Of a DNA stretch of 64,000 nucleotides, positions 22,561-34,416 are shown one piece after another. The notes below the pieces were generated by a model. The model made no database searches, was not told the origin of the DNA, and worked only from the letters and a program-made list of their open reading frames with translations. The position numbers were made by a program, and so were the translations under genes. Numbering within the stretch: position 1 is the first letter of the stretch; each line of letters opens with the position of its first letter. Source of the stretch: Desmodesmus armatus (lineage: Eukaryota > Chlorophyta > Chlorophyceae > Sphaeropleales > Scenedesmaceae); contig VIIQ02000743.1 in the NCBI GenBank assembly GCA_007449985.2, forward strand, positions 335,260 to 399,259, written 5' to 3'.

Positions 22561-24223
22561 TTGTGGGCATAAATGGTAACTCGTCCTATCAGCCTGGCCC
22601 ACTGCTGTGTCACAAGTGCTCTCAACACCCAGAACCTTTATACACCAGGCAGTCAGCGTGCTTGTTGCCACTGCTATCAAACACACCTGCACTGCCTGTC
22701 GACAGCCATGCAACCACCCTTCACAGAATGCCTCACAGTACCCTACTTCAGTCAGCAGGAATGGACCCTGGACCTTACAGCACTAGCAAAGCACACCGGT
22801 CACTTGACGTGCAGTGCTCACATCACCATTACGCCAGCCACACACCCACATATGATGCACCCGCTCAAGGTCAATCTACACACACCTGCCGGTAACACAC
22901 AATCTCAACACAACCCAGCACCAACCAAAATCAGTGAAACAAACCCCAACCCACCGGCTCCAGGCTGCGGAATCATCCACCCAATGCAGACATGGTACAG
23001 CACACTACAGTGCATGGCACACCGCGGTGCGATTGATCAAACTACAAATGCTGCGACAGCACTAGGCAACCCCTCGACAGCGACAGAGCAACCCCTATAT
23101 GCACACATGGTCGCCACCTTACTTCCAAGCAGCCAACAGCAGCAGCAGTTGCTGCCGTTGCTGGCCACAGCAGCATCCTCCTGTGTAGAAGACACAGCCC
23201 AACACACCCCACACCACACTTTCTGTGGCCACGAAGACAGGTGCAAGCAATGACCCGCGCATGATGCAGATGCTTGCGAATCACACAAATGCACACACCA
23301 TCCACAGAGCATTCTCAGCCCCCAATGCTAGCCAGCACACACACAGCTGACGCTGCTGTGTCGAGCAATCGCCGTCGACACGTGTGCACAACAACTCTGT
23401 GGTGGCTCTGGTAGATGCACTCTTCCGGAGCCTGCACTCTCCCCTCAACACCCCCTTACACCCAAACAGACGGCATTATGTGCCCAACCTTCTTGACAGC
23501 GTCACGTGTGTACATATTATCGAGCATACATGATGCAAGCGGGGGAGGGAAGAAGGCATTCATGATGCAAGCGGAGCAGGAGCCGGCCTACAATCACCCT
23601 CCCTGCCACTGCTGTAACGCCACGAGCACACCACAGCGCGCAAGATGTCAACCGCTCCCAAGCAAGCTGAGCACACAGCACAGCACATCACAGCACACAA
23701 AGTATCAGATATCACGTACAGTTAGTGGGGTGCCACACCAGCCGCCCCCAAATGTGAACCAGACCCGGTACCAGCCAGCACAACGACCAAACCGAAGCAC
23801 AGGCTTCCAGCACATCCTTTCGTACAAGCCCCAGCAGCTGTGGACCCACGAGAGCTGGTGGGCGCTCGCCCTGTGGCATACTGCTGATGACGTAAGCAGC
23901 TGTGGTACAACACGACCCCCTTGCTAGACGTACACTCATCTTCCTCTGGGCCAAACCCTCTGTCGGAAATGCAGTGCAGACGCGCCTTCACGTGTGGCTG
24001 TGCTGAAGCACTGACGCTGACAACAAGTGCATGGCCGTGTGCAGCTACAGCCCCCCATCAACGTGCCCCCTGCACTGCTGTCGCGCTCAGCTCCTGGTCA
24101 GATTCAGCACTTTCCTGCTTGTCCTGCATACCACTGCTGCAGCGCGCAGGTCTGTTGGTCACTTGCAGTCCCTCCTCCTCACAGCGCCTGGGCGCGCCAC
24201 AGGTGTGCGGTCAGCTCCTTGAC
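22560..24223 (-). other. Probable long 3' UTR of the lipid-droplet gene
   Basis: CA-rich on plus (TG-rich in minus sense). Open plus frames at 22573-23253 and 23415-23927 have no family likeness and the composition expected of an antisense UTR, so they are not called genes. Confidence 0.45.
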
Positions 24224-25515
24224 TCACAGCGCCTTGGCGGGTGTGAGGTGTGCGGTCAGCTGCTTCAGGTACTTGCTGTTGGTGATGTTGCTGTACATGG
24301 GGTCAGCCACAGGGGCCAGCACGGGGTAGGCCATCTCCTTGGCCTTCTGGAATGCCCAGCTGTCCTGCACACTGTTGCTGGTGGACCACACCAGGTCCCA
24401 CAGGGTCTTGTACAGGGGCAGGCTCTGCGGCATGCAGGGGGGGTGAATGGAGAGGTGGGGGAGTTGGCAAGGTACCGTGCAGACGACATTGCGGACAGCC
24501 GTGATGTTGCCAACATCCTACTGCTGCTGGCATGCTTCCTGCTGCTGCACTACCAACGAAGGCCTGCCTCTGGCAACCCTGCTTGCTGGAGCAGGGGCTG
24601 TACATGCAGTACTGAAGCGAGACTGCTAGCTGTGCACGCGTTGAGTGCTGAGGGTGAACAAACAAAGGGACTATGGATCCAAAACAGTTTAAACCAGGAA
24701 ACAGTGTAGAATGCAAGGCCCTCTGATCCAGCTGAACTACAAGGGTGACTGTGCTGCAAGTATACTCACCACCACAGCATCGTGCACACTGCCATAAGTC
24801 TTCAAGCCAGTCTTGATCACGGGCTCAGGCACTGCGAAGGCAGACAGAACGAACGTAGCAGGACGTCAGGTCGCAGCGCTGGCGTTATGGGCTTCCATCG
24901 GTGCAACTCCACAACCAAACCCGCCACCTACCAAGCGTGGCGACCTTGCCGGCCACGGGGTCCAAAATCTGGAAGCTGGTGTCCACGATCTTGTCTGGAT
25001 CGGCGTACGTTGCGACCTTGTCACTGGTCCACTGGATGTAAGGAGTGGGGTCCAGAAGGGCCTTGGCCTGGTTCACTGTGCCCTCCACGTAGCCGTATGC
25101 CTGCTCCTTGGCGCCATTGAAGGTTGCAAGGTTCTTGCTGTGCACACCCTCAACCAGACCCAGGCTCTTGTCCACCTGCAGCACAGGACCAGTGAGGGCA
25201 GTAGGTCTCATGCGGTGATAGAAATGGGGTTGTGCAGAAGGATGCCAAGATGGGGAGGCCCTGCAAGCATGCTGAGAGGATGTTTAACCACCATACCTGG
25301 GCATCCACGGTGCACAGGACCTTCTCTGCTGTGTCCTGGGCCACAGTCACATAGGGCACTGCGATGCTGAAGGCTGTCTCTTCCAGCTGCAGCACGAAGG
25401 GCTCAGCGAAGCCTGGCACGAAGCCTCTGGCCTGAGTGTACACGCTGCCAGCCATACCAGTGGCCTGGGAGGCGTACGCCTGCAGCCAACCGAGACGCTT
25501 GTACTCCACACTCAT
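24224..25515 (-). CDS. MLDP: Major lipid droplet protein
   Basis: Structural coat protein of cytosolic lipid droplets in green algae (MLDP in Chlamydomonas, oil globule protein in Haematococcus). Four exons: 25297-25515, 24932-25175, 24770-24831, 24224-24424. Lengths 219, 244, 62 and 201 nt close the frame exactly at 241 aa, near the family's usual 260-280. Family-like segments: EYKRLGWLQAYASQATGMAG at the N-terminus, GSVYTQARGFVPGFAEPFV, PYVTVAQDTAEKVLCTVD, the YADPDKIVDTSFQILDPV repeat-like segment, VIKTGLKTYGSVHDAVV, and LPLYKTLWDLVWSTSNSVQ with KAKEMAYPVLAPVADP. No signal peptide or membrane span, as expected for a peripheral droplet protein. All donors and acceptors are canonical. Unlike most neighbours this gene has no tandem exon copies. 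In relatives it is induced by nitrogen starvation; nothing here shows that directly. Confidence 0.83.
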
Positions 25516-25946
25516 TGTTGCGATGGTTTGCTTTGTTTCTGGGGAGAGTAGTATGGGACGGACTGTCGTAAACGTTCTTGACGTGCCCCGTTTGTGTTCT
25601 CGCCCTTCCCACCACAATGACTCAGAATTACCGTTGAGAACCCTGCCTGCGGTGAACCCCCCTTCCTCGTTTGGCTGTGTTGCGATGGGAAGCTACTGGT
25701 ATCAGTAATTGAGTCATTGTGACACCTTTTCCTCATCCTTGTGAAGATCTGCTCTACTGCTCCTTCTGCTGATCACTGTTATGCCAGACTGTGCAGACAC
25801 ACATCCCACCCTTAGCTGTTAGGAGCTTCAGAAGCTCATATTTTGGTTTGCAGTTCGTCAATTCGCTCAAGCCTTATAACGCACTCAGCAGCAGCTAATG
25901 GTCACCAGCTGGTACCCCCAGCAGTAGCAGGAGAGCAGTGTGGAAG
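25516..25946. promoter_or_regulatory. Shared divergent promoter region
   Basis: Only 431 bp separate the MLDP start (minus) from the mTERF-like start (plus), so both promoters and both 5' UTRs must lie here. No clear TATA box was identified. Confidence 0.55.
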
Positions 25947-28900
25947 ATGCAGGGCCTGGCAGCTCCTTCACAGAGTTGCATTGGTAGCGCTGCCACAACA
26001 GCAAACAATGCTCACCCAACCAACGAAGCGGTGTGCAGAAGGAGGCTAAGCAGGCGCAGCAGCAGGGCATCTTCTGCCGAGCAGGGCCTGCCTCCAGCTG
26101 CTGCAGAGATCATCTCACAGCAGGCAGCCGTGCAGCGCCAGGCACTCGTTGCTGTAGCGGCTGTGCTGCCCCAGCAGCAGCCCCAGCACACGGGTGCCAT
26201 CATTCCTCCCACCCATCAGCACCAGCACCAGCAGCCTGCACAGCCGCTGGCACAGCAGCATGTGATCCTACAGCAAGAGGATCCACAGCTGCCACTGCTG
26301 CCGCCATCCCTCCTACAGCAGCAGCAGCATGCACCTGTTGGCAGCAGCGGCAGCAACAGCAGCAGCAGTACAGCCGTAGATCCTGCAGCCCTGTCCATCA
26401 CGGACCGCGTGCGGCTCCTCACCAGTAACGCAGCGCGCAGGCGCAGCAGCAAGCCGAGGGCGCTGCCAGGTGGCCTGCCAGTCAACGTACTGCAGTACTG
26501 CGCTGCTGCGGGGGTCAGTGGTGCTGCGAGCCAGCTGGTGCTACAGCATGTGAAGGCCACGCGTATCAGCAGCACGCCAGAGTCTCTTGGGCCCTACCTA
26601 GTGTCGTACAAGCGGTTGGTACAGGTGCGTGCCTCTGTTGTGTAGACACTCGAATCTGTCTTGATCCTGACCTGACAGCCATGCATGCCTCGTCACGTAG
26701 TTGGGGGGCTTGTGGTGGGTGGATGCTGCTGCGGGGTTCAGTGGTGCCGCCAGTCAGCTGGTGGCCCTCCAACATGTGAAGGCCACGTGTATCAGCAGCA
26801 CGCCAGAGTCTCTTGGGCCCTACCTAGTGTCGTACAAGCGGTTGGTACAGGTGCGTGCCACTGTTGTACAGTATAGGCACTCAGAACTGTCTTGATCCTG
26901 ACCTGACAGCCATGCATGCCTCGTCACGTAGTTGGGGGGCTTGTGGTGGGTGGATGCTGCTGCGGGGTTCAGTGGTGCCGCCAGTCACTTGGTCCTGCAG
27001 CATGTGAAGGCCACGTGTATCAGCAGCACGCCAGAGTCTCTGGGGCCCTACCTAGTGTCGTACAAGCGATTGGTACAGGTGCGTGCCTGCAGGTAGCTGG
27101 GCTGCATGTGGCCCATGCCACAAGTTACGTGAATGGTGCGGCGAGGTGTACGGACGGTCCCCTTTCCCGCCGCAATTTGAAGTCCCTTCCAAGGCTGGGT
27201 TGGTTGCGGCGTGGCGCTGCTTGCGAACTCACTAGGCAATGTATGACAGCATTGTTCTGGTGGTTCTGATGCTGGCTGTTGCAGGCCTATGGCGAGGGTG
27301 TTGTGCTGGAGTGGTTGCGCAAGGCGCCGCCCATCATCCGAATGGAAGAGGAGGTGCGTACACAGCATATAGTGTGCAATGAGTGTACATGTACAGGTGT
27401 TGCATACATGTGTGGCTTGACAGACGGACTCCTGTTGTGACAGGGGGATGCTGCTGGCGGTTGCAGAGGGATCTGTGCCATGTGTAGGAAGTATTGTAAC
27501 ACGTGTTATCATGGGTGTTGTGGGTGTCTAGTGACTGTGTAGCGCTGCACTGCTGGCTAGCTGTGTGGCTTGTGGTGGGTGTACCCCCTCGCCATCCCAC
27601 CCCACCGCCTCCTTGTGTCGACAACCACAACAAAACGCCAAACTGTCGTGATCCCCTCCTAGACAGCCACATTTTCCCGTCGTGCCTGCATGCATGCAGG
27701 TCCCGAGCCGTCTTGCGCAGCTGCTGGTGTAACTTACTGCCACTCTTGTGTAGACAATCAAAGCTGTACGCAAAACGTGTTGGTTCTGCCCTGACGGCCA
27801 CACTTTTCTCGTCTCCATGCATGCAGGTCCCTAGCCGCTTAGCGCAGCTGCTGGTGTACCTGGGCCCCTCAGCCAGCCTGTCTGATGTGTCAATAGTAAC
27901 AACTACTCGTAAAGCATGTTGATCCCATCCTGACAGCCACGCATGTCTCGTCTCCATGCATGCAGGTCCCTAGCCGCCTAGCGCAGCTGCTGGTGTACCT
28001 TGGCCCCTCAGCCAGCTTGTCGGATGTGTTGGCGCTGACCAAGCGCTGCCCGCAGGTGCTGCAGGTCAGCAGGGCAGTGCTGGTGGGGCGCATGATGCAG
28101 CTGTGCAGCATACTGGGCAGGGACCCCGCAGCAGAGGTGAGAATATGGTGTTTGAGTTTGAGGTTGAGGTTTGGGGTTATGGATGTGGGTGTGCTAGTGG
28201 GGCGCATCATGCAGCTGTGCAGCATACTGGGTCAGAACCCCGTAGCAGAGGTGAGCCTAGGGTTAAAGGTCTGAGGTTGAGGTTTGGGGTGTAGCGTTGA
28301 GGGTGGTGCTGGTGGGCGCATGATGCAGCTGTGCAGCTTACTGGGCCGGGACCCTGCAGCAGAGGTGAGCTGAGGGCTTGGTGTTTCGGGTGTAGGATTC
28401 AAGGTCAGCTATTGCAGCCTATTGGGCTATGACCCTGCAGCAGAGGTAAGCCACGTGCCGTCATCCCTTCCTCCTCCCTTAGGGTTTAGGGAGGCTAAAC
28501 CTAAACCCAAACTGCTAAACCTAAACCCAAACCTCCTCTTTCCTGCTTCTTTCCTGCTCCTTTCTACCGCTTCCGTTTTTCGCCGCCTCGTCCCCAGTCC
28601 AACCTGCTCCTTCTCCCTTTCCCACACCCGCCACCTGCCCTTGACCTGTCCAATAGCCTCCTACAAAAGCCGCTCCCTGCCACTGTCTGTACATTGTTCA
28701 ACCCCGCAAGCTTCGTCAGCAGGAGCAGCGCATCTGCATCACACGCTTTCAGACGTCTTTTCTGTCTTCTTTTTCTGAATCGCTTCCACTGCTTTCACTC
28801 CCTGTGCAGAGGCAGGCCGGTGTGCTGCTAGTCGTTGCCCCAGCACTACTGGCAATGCAGCCACACACCCTAAGATGTCTTTCTTGTCTGTTTGCTACTG

Positions 28901-29895
28901 CTTTCACTCTCTGTGCATACGCAGGCTGGTGTGCTGCTAGTTGCTGCCCCAGCACTGCTGGCGATGCAGCCACACACCCTAAGATGTCTTTCTTGTCTCT
29001 TTGCTACTGCTTTCACTCCCTGTGTGCGCAGGCCGGTGTGCTCCTAGTTGCTGCCCCAGCACTGCTGGCAATGCAGCCACATACGCTACAGCTCAAGCTG
29101 CAGCAGCTCCAGTGCCTGGCCCAGACACATACCAGCTGGCTAGAGGCCTACAGGAGCTGCCCCTCAAAGTCCCTGGCAGTACTGTTGACGTACTCGCTGG
29201 AGCGCCAGCTGCGGCTGCACTACGCGGCAGCACACCACCTGCAGCACACGTGAGTGTTGTGGTTTGTGAGCAGCCTGGGAGTAACGGCTGCAGCATCGCT
29301 GGATACTGGGTCTGCACAGCCAAGCAGCAGAGCGGAGAGGAATGGGTGCATCATCGTTTGCTGTTCAACTGCACTGCTGCGCTGCTGTGCGGCTGACGCA
29401 CTCACCTGCATTGTTGCAGTCCATAGCACAGAGCAGTGTACCACACCAACCCCCACTCCTAGCAAGACTCAAAGCCCAGCACACTGTTGCAATGGTTTGT
29501 CACTAGTTGCCCCAATAAACACGAAGGGTGGGTCAGGAACCTGGTGCAGCCTTGAGGGTGCACCAGCAGCAGCCAGAACCTAGGCAGGGTTCTGCGCCCG
29601 CCTGCCCAGCCCTAGTGACAAGAGTACTTTGCCTACAGAAAGCGTAGGACAAAGTGTCGTTCGTTTTCATGCGTGCAGGATGCAAATGAACACCATTATG
29701 GCCCTCAGCAAGCCCCACTGGCTCAAAGTGCACCCAGACTTTGAGGACTGGTGCACTCGCTACAAGCGGCACCAGCAGGCCAGGCAGGCCGCACTCGACT
29801 CGCAGCAGGAGGCGGAGCGGCACAACTACCAGCAGGCGGGTGCTGCGGACGGCCCCTCACATGCCTCGCATCAGCTGAGTCAGCGAGCAGACTAG
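25947..29895 (+). CDS. mTERF-like organelle protein
   Basis: Five exons close in frame at 450 aa: 25947-26624, 27285-27353, 27966-28136, 29032-29249, 29679-29895. The first 60 residues are basic and Ser/Ala-rich with no early acidic residues, typical of an organelle targeting peptide, followed by a Gln-rich linker. The second half has helical repeats of the mTERF kind: RLAQLLVYLGPSASLSDVLA, LTKRCPQVLQVSRAVL, GRMMQLCSILGRDPAAE, VLLVAAPALLAMQPHTLQLK, and SLAVLLTYSLERQLRLHY. mTERF proteins bind organelle nucleic acid and act in transcription or RNA maturation. The C-terminal exon (KPHWLKVHPDFEDWCTRYKR) is not part of the repeats. Exons 1, 3 and 4 each have tandem partial copies in the introns. 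Family assignment rests on repeat pattern and targeting peptide and could be another helical-repeat organelle factor. Confidence 0.68.
26690..27085 (+). repeat. Two extra copies of the 3' end of mTERF exon 1
   Basis: Copies ending near 26850 and 27079 repeat about 110 nt of exon 1 (LQHVKATCISSTPESLGPYL, SYKRLVQ) with the donor CAG|GTGCGTGCC, preceded by a shared intron-like segment beginning CCTGACCTGACAGCCATGC. Unit about 230 bp. Open frames persist through the copies, so they could be alternative 3' ends of exon 1. Confidence 0.85.
27695..27900 (+). repeat. Two extra copies of the 5' end of mTERF exon 3
   Basis: TGCAG acceptors near 27699 and 27826 are followed by the exon start VPSRLAQLLV. 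The first copy soon hits a stop (GTGTAACTT); the second runs through LGPSASLSDVS before leaving the exon sequence. Confidence 0.85.
28185..28450 (+). repeat. Three extra copies of the 3' end of mTERF exon 3
   Basis: Near 28190-28253, 28303-28363 and 28405-28447 the segment GRMMQLCSILGRDPAAE recurs with its GTGAGC or GTAAGC donor. The second copy lost one base (GGTGGGCGC) and the third is truncated. Confidence 0.85.
28805..29031 (+). repeat. Two extra copies of the 5' end of mTERF exon 4
   Basis: Acceptors near 28810 and 28924 precede AGVLLV.APALLAMQPHTL, the beginning of exon 4, then run into a common intron segment (AGATGTCTTTCTTGTC). Unit about 113 bp. Confidence 0.85.
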
Positions 29896-31551
29896 GCCTA
29901 GGCCAGAAGAAGAAGTGGAAGACTGTCGGCCGTTTGTACAGCTCATGTGTTTGAGACGCACGCCAAGATGTAGTATTGCAGTTTCAAGCGAAGTTTACAG
30001 CTTTGCAGTATTTTTTTGTTGTGGCAGTTGAGTAGTAGCTTTGTAGTGCCTGCGCTGGCTTGAAGCAGTACTACACCCTTTGTTGTATGAGGGTACGGAG
30101 CGATGAATCTCTGAGAGAGGCAGTGAGAGAGGCAGAGTCTTGGCCCTTTCATCTGTCAGATAGCGAGTGTGACTGTGCTGATATGGTTTGAGCTGATATT
30201 GTGGGTGCACATGTACAACCCCACGATAGATCCGACAGCACGAGGTTTGCTTGCTGGTTCTGCAGGGTTCAGGTCATATGTTGGGTTTGCTGTTCTGCGT
30301 TTTGCCTTTCACGAGCATGTCAGGATGATACCTGGGCAGAGTATGAGGTCACGGCTGGAACACACCAGTTGGTGGCACGTCGGGTGCAGCACAGTTGCTG
30401 CTGCAGGCTGGTGTGTGCTCAGACGTGTCTTGCTCTGTGTCGTCCCCCTCCAGTAGACAGGCAGGAGGTTGCGCAACAGCATTGACAAAAAGAACTCGTC
30501 ACTCGTGGCGCTCACACATTGCGGTCACACGTCACAGTACTAGGACGGTCACACGTCCCACAACTAGGACCCAGAATTTGGTCTTCTGCCTGCCGATTAT
30601 CGGCCCAGAATCTGCATGCTCAGCACAATTACGCTAGCACCTCTGCCCCAATTTTGAATCCTGGGTTCTTAGGCATTGTGGGACAGTTACATCCATGGTG
30701 TGTCTCCAAGCAGTCCAGCTGCACCGAACAAGGCATCCATTGTGCTAGGTGTCAAGCTCAGCACAATCAAAACAGCTGCATCTCCACACAGGATATCCAC
30801 GACCTGCAGAGTGGACTAACTGCAGATGCACAGCAAATTCCACACTAGCCAGCTGTGGCCACCGTTTGCGTCATGATGGTAGCCCTCCATCAGATGCATC
30901 ACAGTGATCATAGTAAGTGTGATAGGGTGCTGATCAGCGGCCAAAGAAGAGAGTGAGCAGGTGCCCAGTCACACTAACAGGTGCACACGGACAGGTGCAA
31001 GCTGTGCAGCCCATGGAAGTGCAAAACGTTCTGTAGAGACTTGTGTGGAACAATCATCCTGATGTATGGTGCAAGCAAGGCGCACAAGACGGGGCCACAC
31101 AGAACAGCACACAGCTCTTCACAATCTGCAGCAGGTCAGCACCAGCACAGACCTGCTATCATGCCAGATCTGTCACGCTCTTCAACACACGTGCAGGGGG
31201 CCGAGCACTGCGATTATAGCCATCAACAGAACCAGTCAAACAACGACATCTTTCCAAAACTTCTCAACCACGACGATAGCCAAGCTAGGCCACAAAGGCG
31301 GCACGGCACACACACGGGTGTGCCGCAAACAGTGCATGCTGCCAAAATTGCCTCTGGCCTCACAGCTTTAGTGCCTGCCTGCCTGCTGCTGCCAGCACAA
31401 GACTCTTAGCCCAAGCCCATCTTATCCTCATGATTGGTCACAGCCCTTGCTGTTCCCTCGGACAAACGCTGATTCAGCAGGCGAACACCAGCACACATGG
31501 CCACTGACGTCCTCAGTCAACTGGCCAGCGTTTGTGCGCAGTTCCGGCACT
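29896..31551. other. Convergent 3' region
   Basis: Between two convergent genes. Plus strand is TG-rich to about 30480 (3' UTR of the mTERF-like gene) and CA-rich beyond (3' UTR of the plastid-protein gene). No exon is supported. Confidence 0.45.
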
Positions 31552-31920
31552 CTACTTCTTCTTTCCTGCCTTCAACTTGACATCCGAGTAGTCAACCGAC
31601 TGCAGCTGGTCCGCAGTGAACACCAAGGTTCCGTCAGCCATGGAAGAGGCAGCTCCGAACTTCCCGCCTGCAGCCTTAGCAGGAGCTGCGGCCTTCTTTC
31701 CTGCTGGCTTTGCCGCTGCTGCTGCGGTGCCGTTACCATTGGAGGAGGCTGCAGGTGCTGCTCCCTGCTGCTTTGACCTCCAGTTTGCAATCCAAGCCCT
31801 AGCTTCTGCCACGTTGGGAGGGACTTCTGTGCTGGCGACGGCCAGCACAGCACGCCTGCGGGAGGGCTGGCTAGCCTTAGGGGCAGTGGTGCTGAACTGA
31901 CTTGCCCTGCGCAGTGACAT
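31552..31920 (-). CDS. Small predicted plastid protein, unknown function
   Basis: A 122-aa frame, MSLRRASQFSTTAPKASQPS onward, with a transit-peptide-like N-terminus (Ser, Ala, Arg, no acidic residues) and a likely cleavage after VLAVA. The mature part begins STEVPPNVAEARAWIANWRS, continues through an Ala/Lys/Pro linker and ends with DGTLVFTADQLQSVDYSDVK and a Lys-rich tail. An upstream exon is possible: a CTACAG acceptor lies directly before the ATG and an ATG|GTGAGT donor at about 32158 in a strong start context (GCCGCCATGG). If joined, that upstream ATG is out of frame, so it may be a 5' UTR exon with a short upstream frame. I do not recognise the family. Confidence 0.72.
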   Translation of the reverse strand: MSLRRASQFSTTAPKASQPSRRRAVLAVASTEVPPNVAEARAWIANWRSKQQGAAPAASSNGNGTAAAAAKPAGKKAAAPAKAAGGKFGAASSMADGTLVFTADQLQSVDYSDVKLKAGKKK

Positions 31921-32544
31921 GCTGTAGGCCTACAGGTGCAGGAAACAGGGACAGCAGCCAGAGCAGGGGGCAGCATGTAAGGCACGAGCAAATACAGTGA
32001 GAAGGTGCCGGATGAGCTGGGAAGCGGGAATGTGGGTCTGGTAACTGCGGAATGAGAGTGTCAGTTGCTGTCTACTGTAGGGACCGGTGGGCCCCGCTTT
32101 GTGGAGCAACGCATATGCCAGTGCTACAGGACACGACTTGAGTCCGTTTTCACTCACCATGGCGGCAAGTGCTTGACTCCGTAAAGGTGCCTGGCAAAGT
32201 CGGATCGGATGGCAAACCGTCCGCCGGGGGGAAGCTGTTTGTAGAGTTAACCTTGTTACGGAAGCCAGATCTGAAGTATCGACACCGACTGCTATATCAA
32301 CAACCAGCTGCATCTGCCATCCCGGCCCCTTTCATTGAACCCGCGTGATCCTGACCAGTTATCAGTTCGACTTCCTACCCCTGCCCTTGCCCCTACAAAA
32401 GGCCTCTTACACTGCGTGAACTGCTCATTAGCTCTTACTGTCCAGTTCCTGTCACACCAGCCAACTGTGAAGTGCACAGGCACAGCCCACTCAGCACGCA
32501 GACTCAAGACCTGCAGGACCTGCATGTAAACAGCGAAGGCCCCA
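31921..32544. promoter_or_regulatory. Divergent promoter region
   Basis: Lies between the plastid-protein gene (minus) and TRAPPC3 (plus). It probably holds a 5' UTR exon of the minus gene (near 32155-32290) and both promoters. Confidence 0.45.
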
Positions 32545-34416
32545 ATGCCTCCCGGGCCGCCGCGGCCTCTGCCGCAGCTAGAACAAATAGTGAGTGCCTC
32601 CAGCACCTTCACACACTCTCCATGAGACCCTACAGCACAATCAGCAGTGACAGCATGCCACCCTGCCCTGCAGAATGCAGAAATCTTCACTTTAACGTAT
32701 GGATCGATGGTGAGGCAGCTGATATCGGACTTTGAGGACCTTGACGAGGTCAACAAGCAGCTAGAGAAGATGTAAGTGTGCTGGGATCAGCCACGATCAG
32801 TCAGTAGTGGCGTGTGGCGTCAGTCACCCTAGCCTGGTGTGGTGTTGCCCCATGTATTTAGGGGAGTGTACTTGAATGGGAACCCCTGCCAAGCATTCTT
32901 GAAGCGTTGCGGGCATGGATGGTCAAGAACCCCTGCAGTGGTATGCACTGCCTGTGGCTTCACTGAAGTGGCTTCACTGAAAGTTTCAGGGGGGGGGGGT
33001 GGGCGGCAACTTGGACAGCAGCAGTCACCTTGCTGTGCTGGTTGCGTCCCTTTTTAGGCGGGTTCATCCATTCCTTCTGTTTGCAGGGGCTGCAACATAG
33101 GGATTCGCCTTGTGCATAATTTCTGGCCAAGACCAAGCAGGGCCAACTTGCAATGCCGCGGTCAACTGCAGCGCAGCTGTGTGCGCAACCCAGCCTTTCC
33201 AGTGTTCCATGTGCTTTCCTTTTCTCCATGCCTCATCATCTTTCCTTGACGACAGGGGTTACAACATAGGCATCCGCCTTGTTGATGAGTTCCTGGCCAA
33301 GACCAAGCAGGGCCGCTGCAGCACCTTCAGGGAGGCAGCAGAGTCAGTGGCGCGACAGGCGCTGCCCATGTTCCTGAACGTCAGCGCACACGTCACAAAC
33401 TGGAACGCAGACGGCAGCGAATGCAGCCTGGTGAGTGTTGCTGTGTGTGTCAGCAGAAGGAGTGCATGCGTACTCATGCATGCTCACCAGGATCCATCCT
33501 GCAAGGATAGGGCAGCCCTACTGTGTGTATGTGTGTGGCAGGGAGGGGGGCAGGGGGGATTGAAGGGGGGTGACTGCTGCTAGCACTGCTGCCAGCACGA
33601 CAGGCGGTTTGCTTGCACCAATAGGACAAAGGCAACAAAAGCCACAGCAGCAGCAGCAATCGGCAGCAGCAGTATCCATAGCCACTGGCGACAGCAGCAG
33701 CAGCCGCCAGCAGCAGTAGGCGCACCATGACCTGTGGCTGTGTGCTGCGCCTGTGCACAGGTGATGACAGAGAACCCCCTGACTGACTTTGTGGAGCTTC
33801 CTGAGGAGTACCGGCCCCTCTGCTACAGCAACATGCTTGCTGGGGTCATACGGGGAGCACTGGAAATGGTGAGCAGGCCAGGGCCTTGGTTTGGGATGGG
33901 GTGTGAAGGCGGGGGCTTGTGCTACAGCAACATGAGGGTGGATGGCGGAATTGTGCAGGTCATACTGCAAATCTCGCTCGACGAGTGCTGGATCAAGCCT
34001 TTTGTGCTGAATGCCGTGCTGCGCTGCACTGTGCTGTGCTGCGCTGTGCTGTGTGCTTGTTGTGCCGCAGGTGAACATCAAGATGGACAGCCGGTCTGTG
34101 CAGAACAAGTCGCGCTAGGCTTGTCCCTGATCATCCCTGTGTGCTGCATGCCGTGCTGTGCTGTGCGCTTGTTGTGCTGCAGATGAACACTGAGATGGAC
34201 TGCCGGTTTGTGCAGGACACTGCTACAAAGCTCGCTGGACGAGTCCCTGATCACGCCATGCTGTGCTGTGCTGTGCACCTGTTGTTGCCGCAGGTGAACA
34301 TTGAGGTGGACTGCCGGTTTGTGCAGGACATGCTGAAGGGTGATGAGTGCTACGAGCTGCGGCTGTGCTTGAAGGAGCACAAGGATGAGTCATTCCCGTT
34401 CAAGGATGATGACTAA
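32545..34416 (+). CDS. TRAPPC3: TRAPP complex subunit Bet3
   Basis: Core subunit of the TRAPP tethering complexes acting in ER-Golgi vesicle traffic. Exons 32545-32589, 32674-32771, 33256-33430, 33761-33868 and 34294-34416 close the frame exactly at 182 aa, the family length. Diagnostic segments: EIFTLTYGSMVRQLISDFED, DEVNKQLEKM, GYNIGIRLVDEFLAKTKQGR, VTNWNADGSECSL, NPLTDFVELPEEYRPLCYSN, GVIRGALEM, and the acidic tail SFPFKDDD. Cys at about residue 69 (after QGR) matches the acylated cysteine of animal and yeast Bet3. The 15-residue first exon (MPPGPPRPLPQLEQI) fits the short variable N-terminus in plants. Extra decayed copies of exons 3 and 5 lie in the introns before them. Confidence 0.95.
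33080..33165 (+). pseudogene. Decayed copy of TRAPPC3 exon 3 5' half
   Basis: Follows a TTTGCAG acceptor at about 33086 and reads CNIGIRLV, then one base is lost where the true exon has GTTGATGAG, shifting the frame before the shared CTGGCCAAGACCAAGCAGGG. Use of this copy would frameshift the protein. Confidence 0.85.
34025..34293 (+). repeat. Two partial copies of TRAPPC3 exon 5 start
   Basis: About 111-bp units each contain a GCTGTGCTG-type tract, a TGCCGCAG or TGCTGCAG acceptor (about 34069 and 34181) and the first 45 nt of exon 5 (VNIKMDSRSVQN, MNTEMDCRFVQD). The first copy ends in a stop (CGCTAG). The intact exon starts at 34294. Confidence 0.88.

Noticed and set aside
22573..23927. Plus-strand ORFs of 226 and 170 aa
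   Set aside because: Composition matches the antisense of the MLDP 3' UTR, and no splice sites or family likeness were seen.
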